From the NCBI GenBank assembly GCA_937873515.1, contig CALMYB010000023.1, forward strand, positions 1-46,527: a DNA stretch of 46,527 bases. The letters run 5' to 3'. This document shows, piece after piece, positions 41,247 to 46,527 of the stretch. How positions within the stretch are numbered: the stretch's first letter is position 1; each line of letters opens with the position of its first letter. The position numbers and the translations under genes are program-made. This stretch comes from an uncultured Acidobacteriota bacterium. Lineage in GTDB: Bacteria > Acidobacteriota > Blastocatellia > Pyrinomonadales > Pyrinomonadaceae. The notes below the pieces were generated by a model, which saw only the letters and a program-made list of their open reading frames with translations, did not search any database and was not told the DNA's origin.

Positions 41247-42563
41247 TCAGCCTTCAGAGGCTGCGGTGAGAAGAGCTTCGCGCATTGCACCTGCTGTGCG
41301 CCAGCGGAGTTCGACTTGCTTTGCGAGCGCAGTTTCGATAACTGCCGCGACCTTTCGCGGCACACCCTGAACGCGCTGCTCGATCGGGATGATCGGTTTG
41401 TCAAAGATCGCTTTCACCGTCGCAGAAATGCCGGCCTTCGGACCGATGTCCAGCGGATGTGCGGCAGTCAAAAGGCTGTAGGCGGTCATCCCGACCGAAT
41501 AGATATCTGAAGGCGGACGAACTTCCTTGAAGTCACGAACCTGTTCGGGCGGCATATACGCGATCGTGCCGGCAACATCTCCGACCATCGTAACACCGCT
41601 CATTCCGGTCTGCATGTAGCTCTTTGAGAGCCCGAAGTCCGTCAATTTTGCGATCAGATTCGGCGAAGTTCCCGAAACGAGAATATTCTGCTCCTTGATG
41701 TCGCGATGAACGAAGCCGAGCGAATGAGCATAATCGAGAGCGGAAAGCGTCTGCTCGATTATCTGAACGACCTCACGCCAATCGAGCTTGCCGTTCCGGT
41801 GTTTCGCAAGTTTTGCCGCATCCATTCCCGACACGAACTCGGTAACAAGATATACGACGTTGTTGTGCGTTCCGTGTTCGACGTATTCGACAATGTGCGG
41901 ATGCTTCAGGGACGAGGCAACTTCGATCTCGCGCGTAAATCTTTTCAGAGATTGGTCGCTCACGGCGACTTCCGGAAGCAGCGTTTTGATAGCGACAGCT
42001 CGGCCATCGCGTTCCGCACGTGCAAGCATTACGCTTCCCATGCCGCCCTGGCCAATAACGCGGATCATCTGATAGCCCGGTATCGGCTGAGGGTTTGCGC
42101 GGAGTTTCTCGCGGCATTCCTCGCAGACGTACGTCATTTCCGTGGCCGGCGTATTTGCCGCGACGCTGGCAGGAATGTTGCAATTCAAGCAAGTTACCGT
42201 AACGAGCGATGGTTCGGTGGCACCCGCTGATTGAAGGTTGCCGCTCGGAGTGACCGCCGGAGCGTCCGAAGAAACAACGACCTCGAGCACCGTTTCGCCG
42301 CCCTGTATCCGATCTCCGCTGTTCAGATATGCCGTCTCGACCCGAAGCCCGTTGACGAAGGTTCCGTTAGTCGAACCAAGATCGCGGATAAAGGCCTGCG
42401 GCGGCGCGATCTCAAGTATGCAGTGATGCCGGGAGAAAAAGCGATCTCGCGGCAGACAGAAGTGCGCGTCCTCGCCTCTGCCGATCAAAAATGTATCGTG
42501 CTGGTCGAAAGAAAAAGTTCGGCCAAGTTGGGGGCCGGCGACTACATTTAGGCTTACACGCAT
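41247..42563 (-). CDS. FHA-zinc ribbon-Ser/Thr protein kinase
   Basis: The 438-residue cytoplasmic protein has an FHA domain first (about 5-95: FLIGRGEDAHFCLPRDRFFSRHHCILE, DLGSTNGTFVNG). A four-cysteine zinc ribbon is next (CLNC near 125, CEEC near 148). The kinase domain spans about 165-435: IGQGGMGSV, lysine in VAIKTL, HRDIKEQNIL, DFGLSKS. HRDIKEQN has Glu where most kinases have Pro after the Lys; the catalytic Asp, Lys and Asn are kept. With no membrane helix, input may come through the FHA domain binding another phosphorylated protein. It lies 49 bp after the small zinc-ribbon gene and converges with the SIS gene. Confidence 0.92.
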   Translation of the reverse strand: MRVSLNVVAGPQLGRTFSFDQHDTFLIGRGEDAHFCLPRDRFFSRHHCILEIAPPQAFIRDLGSTNGTFVNGLRVETAYLNSGDRIQGGETVLEVVVSSDAPAVTPSGNLQSAGATEPSLVTVTCLNCNIPASVAANTPATEMTYVCEECREKLRANPQPIPGYQMIRVIGQGGMGSVMLARAERDGRAVAIKTLLPEVAVSDQSLKRFTREIEVASSLKHPHIVEYVEHGTHNNVVYLVTEFVSGMDAAKLAKHRNGKLDWREVVQIIEQTLSALDYAHSLGFVHRDIKEQNILVSGTSPNLIAKLTDFGLSKSYMQTGMSGVTMVGDVAGTIAYMPPEQVRDFKEVRPPSDIYSVGMTAYSLLTAAHPLDIGPKAGISATVKAIFDKPIIPIEQRVQGVPRKVAAVIETALAKQVELRWRTAGAMREALLTAASEG

Positions 42564-42612
42564 TCAGTTTCCAAGGTAAACTCGTAAACCTTTATTTTAA
42601 GCCTCATTTGAG

Positions 42613-43107
42613 TTAATTTCCAAGCCCGCCAAGAAATATCGCCGCCCCATAGATAATAATGAACACGAGATATAGCGCAAGAAAGATACCGCCGGTTATT
42701 ATCCCTGCGATCGAGAGACCTCTCCCGCCGTATCGCTGGGGATCTTTCTTCGACTGCGAAAGACCTATAAAGCCCGTAATAAGGGCCGCAGGGCCAAGCA
42801 GCAATCCGAGCGAGCAGCACCAACCGATCGTAATGCTTCCGATGCCCAAACATAGTGAGATGACGCCAAGCGTTTGATTCGGCGAGGCCGCATACATCGG
42901 CTGCTGCCACATCTGCGGAGCTTGATATTGGACAGGCGGCGCGCTCCAATTTGTCGGATTGGTCGTCCGAGCATCACTCATCATGACGGTCGGAGGCGTG
43001 TCATCGAACGGACGCTGAGCTCCCTCATCGATCAGGAGTTCCCCGTCGTCGAGACAGAAGTTCAGCGGCTCGTTGTATGTCTTATTGCATCTCGGGCAAC
43101 GCTTCAT
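42613..43107 (-). CDS. Zinc-ribbon DUF4190-like membrane protein
   Basis: The 164-residue product begins MKRCPRCNKTYNEPLNFCLDDGELL, a half zinc ribbon with three cysteines (positions 4, 7, 18). A Pro/Gln-rich linker covers about 27-72. Two hydrophobic segments follow at about 78-110 and 130-158, with GLSQSKKDPQRYGGRGLSIAGIITGGI between them; this is the DUF4190 pattern. The gene begins directly after the stop of the preceding gene (43108), which has the same N-terminal ribbon. Role unknown, likely membrane-linked. Confidence 0.82.
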   Translation of the reverse strand: MKRCPRCNKTYNEPLNFCLDDGELLIDEGAQRPFDDTPPTVMMSDARTTNPTNWSAPPVQYQAPQMWQQPMYAASPNQTLGVISLCLGIGSITIGWCCSLGLLLGPAALITGFIGLSQSKKDPQRYGGRGLSIAGIITGGIFLALYLVFIIIYGAAIFLGGLGN

Positions 43108-44085
43108 TTAATCGGTCCTTATTTCAAAGTTTTTGAAGGCGACCGGTATTGCGTCACCTGCATAGATACCGACAACTCCGCCCGGATAACCGAATTCATT
43201 CTTGATCGAATCAACAAGCTGGCCGTTGATATAAAGATCAATGGACCCGCTATTTGGACGGTCGCGGGCTTCGAGTTTGTTCTCTCCGCTGCCGGAATTG
43301 ATGGTACTGCTCTTTGTCCACTTGACGACATCTTTCTCGTCGCCGGGAACGTGATGTGCAATGCGATATCGCTGCTTCATCGAGTCAATAATGAACGCGT
43401 AGTCCTGTTTCAGCGGGTTGTCCGGATCGCTATGAAAGATCAGGCCATAACCGATGCGTGCGGCCTTTGAATCAACGTTTCGGACCGTGATCGTAACATC
43501 GGCATTTGTCGATTTGAGATCTTCCGCACCTGTGATCACGTAGTAGGAATTCGCACCGATCGACGAAACGATAAGTTCGCCGCCCTCATACTTTGTCGTG
43601 CCGTACAGCGAGGTCGAACGAACCCACTGCGATAGATCAAGAGTATCTACATTGGTTCGTCCGGAAGGCGAATTCGGCGACGGAGTAGAAGATTTTCCCG
43701 GTACCGGAGTAGCGGCCCTGTTCGTGTTCGCAAGTTCCTTCTGCTGTTCCTGATATCCGATATAGAAAAGTCCCGCAAGGCCGCCGCCGCAAGCCAATAC
43801 GATAACTCCAAGGATCAGAACGACCCAGATCCAAGCCTTAGACGATTTTTTCGGCGGCTGCATCGAATACGCCTGCTGCTGGGGCTGCTGCCACGAACCC
43901 TGCGGAGAATCCGCCTGCTGGAAGTGCTGCGGGGATTGGATCGGCTGCTGCGTAACGGGCACATTCATCGCGACGGTCGGCGGCGGCGTCGAACTCGCCA
44001 TCGCCTGGAGAACACTGCCGTCTTCGAGGCAAAAATTTAGATTGTCATCTGAATATGTTTTCTGACACTTTGGGCATTGCTTCAT
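43108..44085 (-). CDS. Zinc-ribbon membrane protein with periplasmic lectin-like domain
   Basis: The 325-residue product from ATG 44085 starts MKQCPKCQKTYSDDNLNFCLEDGSVL, then has a Gln/Pro-rich linker (about 28-88). A membrane helix follows (AWIWVVLILGVIVLACGGGLAGLFYIGY, near 96-123). The C-terminal domain of about 180 residues has a concanavalin-like jelly-roll look: VTITVRNVDSKAARIGYGLIFHSD, YAFIIDSMKQRYRIA and DLYINGQLVDSI. The ribbon is cytoplasmic and the beta domain is outside. The open frame extends to 44121, but the CPKC start matches its neighbour. A TATAAT on the minus strand (44140-44135) is well placed as its -10 element. Confidence 0.82.
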   Translation of the reverse strand: MKQCPKCQKTYSDDNLNFCLEDGSVLQAMASSTPPPTVAMNVPVTQQPIQSPQHFQQADSPQGSWQQPQQQAYSMQPPKKSSKAWIWVVLILGVIVLACGGGLAGLFYIGYQEQQKELANTNRAATPVPGKSSTPSPNSPSGRTNVDTLDLSQWVRSTSLYGTTKYEGGELIVSSIGANSYYVITGAEDLKSTNADVTITVRNVDSKAARIGYGLIFHSDPDNPLKQDYAFIIDSMKQRYRIAHHVPGDEKDVVKWTKSSTINSGSGENKLEARDRPNSGSIDLYINGQLVDSIKNEFGYPGGVVGIYAGDAIPVAFKNFEIRTD

Positions 44086-44134
44086 ATCGTCATGGCCTCG
44101 AGCTATTTGGGATGATCGCAAAAAAATCTAGAAC

Positions 44135-44140
44135 ATTATA
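44135..44140 (-). promoter_or_regulatory. -10 element for the zinc-ribbon gene pair
   Basis: ATTATA on the plus strand reads TATAAT on the minus strand, 50 bp upstream of ATG 44085. The -35 region is weak. A start here would transcribe 43108-44085, 42613-43107 and possibly the FHA-kinase. Confidence 0.45.
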
Positions 44141-44177
44141 CCCATAGAACGGTAAAAGTGCGACCTTGGGCGGGACC

Positions 44178-45788
44178 TTAACCTAAAGTTAGCCCGCATC
44201 TTCCGCAAAAGCGGATGTGTGCCGGATAGACACTTCCGCATCGGCGGCAGAGACGTTCGGCCTGAGGCGGGAGCGAACCTTGAGGCATTGTTGCAAAACC
44301 GACCATCCTTGGTTCGGAGGCGTCGCCTCGGTGGCCGCACTTGCCGCAGAATTTCGAGTTCAATGGCCGCGGCGTTCGACATCGCGGACACGGTGCCATG
44401 CCCGGCTGTTCCGCAGGAACGATCATGGAGAACGAAGCTCCGCCGCAACGGCCGCAGAATCTGACGCCTTCGGCATACCGTGCTCCGCACGCTGTGCACC
44501 CGACGATTCCCGGCAAGAGACTTGATTGCGGCGACCCGCCCGTGCTTGAACCCTGCGAAGGCGACGGCTGGCTCCCCTCGCCGGAGAAATGCCGAAGCTG
44601 CGCCTGGATAACCTGCTCGTTCGCACCTTCACGGATCTCGATGACACGCTCATCATCCTTCTCACCAGCCTTTGAAACGCGAAGGATGTGGCGTCCGGGC
44701 GGAATGTCGGTGAGCACGACGCGGCCCGAACTGCCTACGCTCGCACGGCGTTCGTCATCGACATAAACTTCGGCACTCAACGGACCTAGAATGATCAGCT
44801 TCGGGCCGCCGCGTTGATTTTCGCTTACGTCCGAGGCCGCTTTCTCCAGATTGTCGATCCATTCCGAGACCGAATCGGGACGATCCGCGGCCTTCGTTTT
44901 TAGCGAACCCATTATGACGCGCTCGACATCTCCGGGGACGTCGGTCCGGATCGTCGAAAGCAGCGGCGGCTCGTGCATTATCTTCTGCATCACGAGCTGC
45001 ATCATTTCGCCAGAGAACGGCGTTTTGCCGCCAAGCATCAAATACGCGATCGTGCCGAGGGCGTAAAGATCCGCGCGTTTATCGACACCGACCTCCGGCT
45101 GCATCTGTTCCGGCGACATAAACTCAGGCGTGCCGATAATGCCGCGTGATGACGGCGTGGCGTTCGACGCAGCATCTGTGAAGGTCGCGCTGATGATCTT
45201 CGCAAGGCCGAAGTCGCCCACCTTCACGAAACCGTCGCCCGAACGGCCGGTCTGCATAATAAATATATTCGCGGGCTTTAGGTCGCGATGCAGAATGCCG
45301 AGCGAATGTGCCGCCTCGACGCCGTCCGAGATCTGCCGCAGTAGGCTTACAGCGCGCTTTATCGGAAGCGTTCCCTCCCTGCGAAGCAGTTTGTGAAGCG
45401 TCTCGCCCTCGACGTATTCCATCACAAGATAGAAAACGCCCTCGTCGGTTTCGCCGAAGTCGGTAACGCTGACGGTGTTCGGATGCTGTATCGATGCCGC
45501 GGCCTGCGCCTCGCGATTGAATCGCGCGATCGCTTCGCCTTCGGCCATGTCCTCGCTGTTCAGCACGTCCTGCCGTACGGTCTTCACCGCGACCCGACGT
45601 GCCTCGAACTTGGTGTCGTTCGCAAGATACACCTGGCCCATCGCTCCTCTGCCCAAGCGGCTCTTGAGAAGATATCGGCCGGCAAGCAATGGCGTTCCCG
45701 GCAAGGTCTGTTTCAGCGCGGACTCATCCGCCGGGCACTTTGGCACCTCGTCCGGAAAACAATTCTCGCATTTCGGGCATTCACGCAT
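44178..45788 (-). CDS. Ser/Thr protein kinase with PEGA domain and three zinc ribbons
   Basis: The 536-residue protein opens with a zinc-binding leader MRECPKCENCFPDEVPKCPAD. The kinase domain is at about 37-305: LGRGAMGQVYLAND, VAVKTVR, HRDLKPANIFI, DFGLAKII. A PEGA domain is near 325-395 (AEVYVDDERRASVGSSGRVVLTDIPPGRHILRV). Three double-cysteine ribbons follow, each ending FCGRCG or FCGKCG (near 440, 480, 525). There is no membrane helix. The ribbons may bind protein or nucleic acid. It is the first gene of the minus-strand run ending at 41247; the next gene starts 92 bp downstream with its own -10 element. Confidence 0.92.
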   Translation of the reverse strand: MRECPKCENCFPDEVPKCPADESALKQTLPGTPLLAGRYLLKSRLGRGAMGQVYLANDTKFEARRVAVKTVRQDVLNSEDMAEGEAIARFNREAQAAASIQHPNTVSVTDFGETDEGVFYLVMEYVEGETLHKLLRREGTLPIKRAVSLLRQISDGVEAAHSLGILHRDLKPANIFIMQTGRSGDGFVKVGDFGLAKIISATFTDAASNATPSSRGIIGTPEFMSPEQMQPEVGVDKRADLYALGTIAYLMLGGKTPFSGEMMQLVMQKIMHEPPLLSTIRTDVPGDVERVIMGSLKTKAADRPDSVSEWIDNLEKAASDVSENQRGGPKLIILGPLSAEVYVDDERRASVGSSGRVVLTDIPPGRHILRVSKAGEKDDERVIEIREGANEQVIQAQLRHFSGEGSQPSPSQGSSTGGSPQSSLLPGIVGCTACGARYAEGVRFCGRCGGASFSMIVPAEQPGMAPCPRCRTPRPLNSKFCGKCGHRGDASEPRMVGFATMPQGSLPPQAERLCRRCGSVYPAHIRFCGRCGLTLG

Positions 45789-45865
45789 AGCCAGTTCTAA
45801 TCTTGCAGGTTTTTGGCCGTTTTCTCAAAATATAATAACGATTTCACAAGGTCGATTTGCGGATT

Positions 45866-45894
45866 TTGTTCTCGAACATTCCGTTTGCTATAAT
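45866..45894 (+). promoter_or_regulatory. tRNA-Lys promoter
   Basis: TTGTTC (45866-45871) and a perfect TATAAT (45889-45894) are 17 bp apart. The predicted start is about 8 bp before the mature tRNA 5' end. Confidence 0.7.
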
Positions 45895-45909
45895 CCGTTT
45901 TTGCTTTTT

Positions 45910-45985
45910 GGGTCGATAGCTCAGTTGGTAGAGCAGCGGACTCTTAATCCGCGGGTCACAGGTTCGATCCCTGTTCGGCCTACCA
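45910..45985 (+). tRNA. tRNA-Lys (anticodon CTT)
   Basis: A 76-nt cloverleaf. The acceptor is GGGTCGA pairing TCGGCCT (with G1-U72 and U4-G69 wobbles). The D arm is AGCTCAGTTGGTAGAGC. The anticodon stem GCGGA/TCCGC has loop CTCTTAA, so anticodon CTT reads AAG. The T arm is ACAGGTTCGATCCCTGT. The discriminator A is followed by an encoded CCA. It has its own promoter and terminator. Confidence 0.96.
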
Positions 45986-46002
45986 TTTTCAGGTAGAAAA
46001 AG

Positions 46003-46042
46003 ACGCTGCCCGGATCAACTCCGTGCGGCGTTCCTTTTTTTT
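46003..46042 (+). terminator. Rho-independent terminator of tRNA-Lys
   Basis: ACGCTGC-CCGG (46003-46013), loop ATCAACT, CCG-T-GCGGCGT (46021-46031) forms a stem of about ten pairs with one wobble and one bulge. Eight T residues follow at 46035-46042. It begins 17 bp after the encoded CCA. Confidence 0.85.
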
Positions 46043-46152
46043 CAAGGTTCAGATCTGTCCTGTTTACCCATTCTGCAGAACGAAGATCTTCGAAAATCAC
46101 AACTCTTGCCATGAACTAAGTGAGAGCCGGCCAAACCGTCATTCTCTACTTT

Positions 46153-46232
46153 TGTCCCACTGGGACACGTGTGGGACAACCTTTTGGGACAAATAAGTGA
46201 CATACTATCAACCACTTACGCGATCTGTCCCA
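46153..46232. repeat. TGTCCCA/TAAGT intergenic element, copy C
   Basis: There are five heptamers: TGTCCCA at 46153-46159 and 46226-46232, and TGGGACA at 46161-46167, 46172-46178 and 46185-46191. The core is TGGGACAAATAAGT (46185-46198), 7 bp, TATCAACC (46206-46213), AC, TTAC (46216-46219), GCGAT (46220-46224). TAAGTG (46194-46199) and CACTTA (46213-46218) form an inverted repeat. Confidence 0.65.
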
Positions 46233-46352
46233 GAATTTCGCGAAAAAAAGTCAACCCGCATTTTGCGTGATCGACTCCCGGAGAAACCTCGATGAGCGGA
46301 CGGTCAACGTTGCAGAAGCCTGCACGTTGGTAAGGGCGGTCAGTATAGGTCA

Positions 46353-46379
46353 GAACCGCCAGCGTCAGCGGGCGGTCAG
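46353..46379. repeat. REP-like hairpin, right copy
   Basis: ACCGCC (46355-46360), 10-bp loop, GGCGGT (46371-46376), with the phrase GCGTCAGCGGGCGG shared in degenerate form with 325-352. It is flanked by two diverged GCACG-TAAGGGC units. Confidence 0.5.
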
Positions 46380-46428
46380 CATTGCCGCAAGCCCGCACGC
46401 TAGTAAGGGCACTCTTGTCAGTGAGTGA

Positions 46429-46527
46429 TGAGTGGTGAGCATTCACCACTCACAATTCACCACTCACAATTCACCACTCACAATTCACCACTCACAATTC
46501 ACCACTCACAATTCACCACTCACAATT
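46429..46527. repeat. 14-bp tandem array (ATTCACCACTCACA) with leading hairpin, cut by window end
   Basis: ATTCACCACTCACA is repeated perfectly from 46441, with units starting at 46441, 46455, 46469, 46483, 46497 and 46511, and a partial unit at the edge. The array begins inside a hairpin: TGAGTGGTGA (46429-46438), loop GCAT, TCACCACTCA (46443-46452). No spacers exist, so it is a minisatellite and not CRISPR. Confidence 0.9.

Larger units (their letters stand above)
45986..46527. other. Gene-free repeat-rich region downstream of tRNA-Lys
   Basis: No gene is supported. Contents from left to right: tRNA terminator (46003-46042), TGTCCCA/TAAGT element C (46153-46232), two degenerate copies of a GCACG-TAAGGGC unit (about 46318-46337 and 46392-46410), a REP-like hairpin (46353-46379), a 10-bp stem (46429-46452) and a 14-bp tandem array that runs to the window end. 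Confidence 0.6.

Noticed and set aside
45921..46112. 63-codon minus-strand frame across tRNA-Lys
   Set aside because: It is antisense to the tRNA and its terminator; such frames are a common annotation artefact.
46441..46527. Tandem array considered as CRISPR or iterons of an origin
   Set aside because: Units are contiguous with no spacers, and no replication initiator gene or A+T-rich melting region is nearby.

Overview
The window is a dense chromosomal stretch of a diderm (Gram-negative type) bacterium. It carries an LPS-export permease, lipoprotein signals, type IV pilin-like proteins and no mobile-element genes. Several traits taken together point to Acidobacteriota, probably class Blastocatellia: many Ser/Thr kinases with FHA partners, short N-terminal zinc-ribbon proteins with a CPxCxxTY...NFC..DG signature, an LptF-LptG fusion, and intergenic REP-like repeats. 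This placement is an inference from gene content; no rRNA is present to confirm it. Genes are tightly packed, with many 1-11 bp overlaps and convergent pairs whose ends overlap.

Layout. 1-468 is repeat-rich and gene-free. 469-6648 holds accA and dnaE (minus), then miaB and a bifunctional-nuclease-family gene (plus). dnaE and miaB start codons are only 2 bp apart. 6649-7256 is a structured intergenic region ending in the metK promoter. metK and ahcY (plus) form an S-adenosylmethionine/S-adenosylhomocysteine module closed by a strong hairpin at 9794-9822. 9825-14311 is a five-gene minus-strand run: a C26 glutamine amidotransferase, two small membrane proteins (one of 57 residues), recO and the lptF-lptG fusion. 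14387-18705 is a plus-strand run: hslV, hslU, a fibronectin-type lipoprotein, a fumarylacetoacetase-family gene and a transaldolase-family gene. 19122-19243 carries a 22-bp-periodic palindrome array in front of a MarR regulator, followed by a universal stress protein and a DUF402 gene.

The second half is dominated by phospho-signalling, cell-wall and surface functions. A Ser/Thr kinase with a C-terminal SH3-like domain is co-transcribed with an FHA protein (20702-23181). A four-gene minor-pilin cassette (23904-29198, minus) lies back to back with a plus-strand operon of FHA protein, class B penicillin-binding protein, RodA/FtsW and PP2C phosphatase (29414-35629). The gene content, though not the order, resembles the actinobacterial fhaA-fhaB-pstP-rodA-pbpA-pknA-pknB locus. 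Then come a TrmH/SpoU methyltransferase, an acyl-CoA carboxylase beta subunit, alanine racemase, a YihY/BrkB membrane protein and a SIS-domain sugar isomerase. Finally, four minus-strand genes (41247-45788) encode two more kinases and two zinc-ribbon membrane proteins. A tRNA-Lys(CTT) with promoter and terminator and a repeat-rich tail close the window.

The most unusual signals are non-coding. One is the six-site palindrome array with exact 22-bp spacing upstream of marR. Another is a family of intergenic elements seen three times (about 6905-6964, 23459-23532, 46153-46232) that combines TGTCCCA-type heptamers with a TAAGT-N7-TATCAACC-N2-TTAC core. Neither matches a site I can name.
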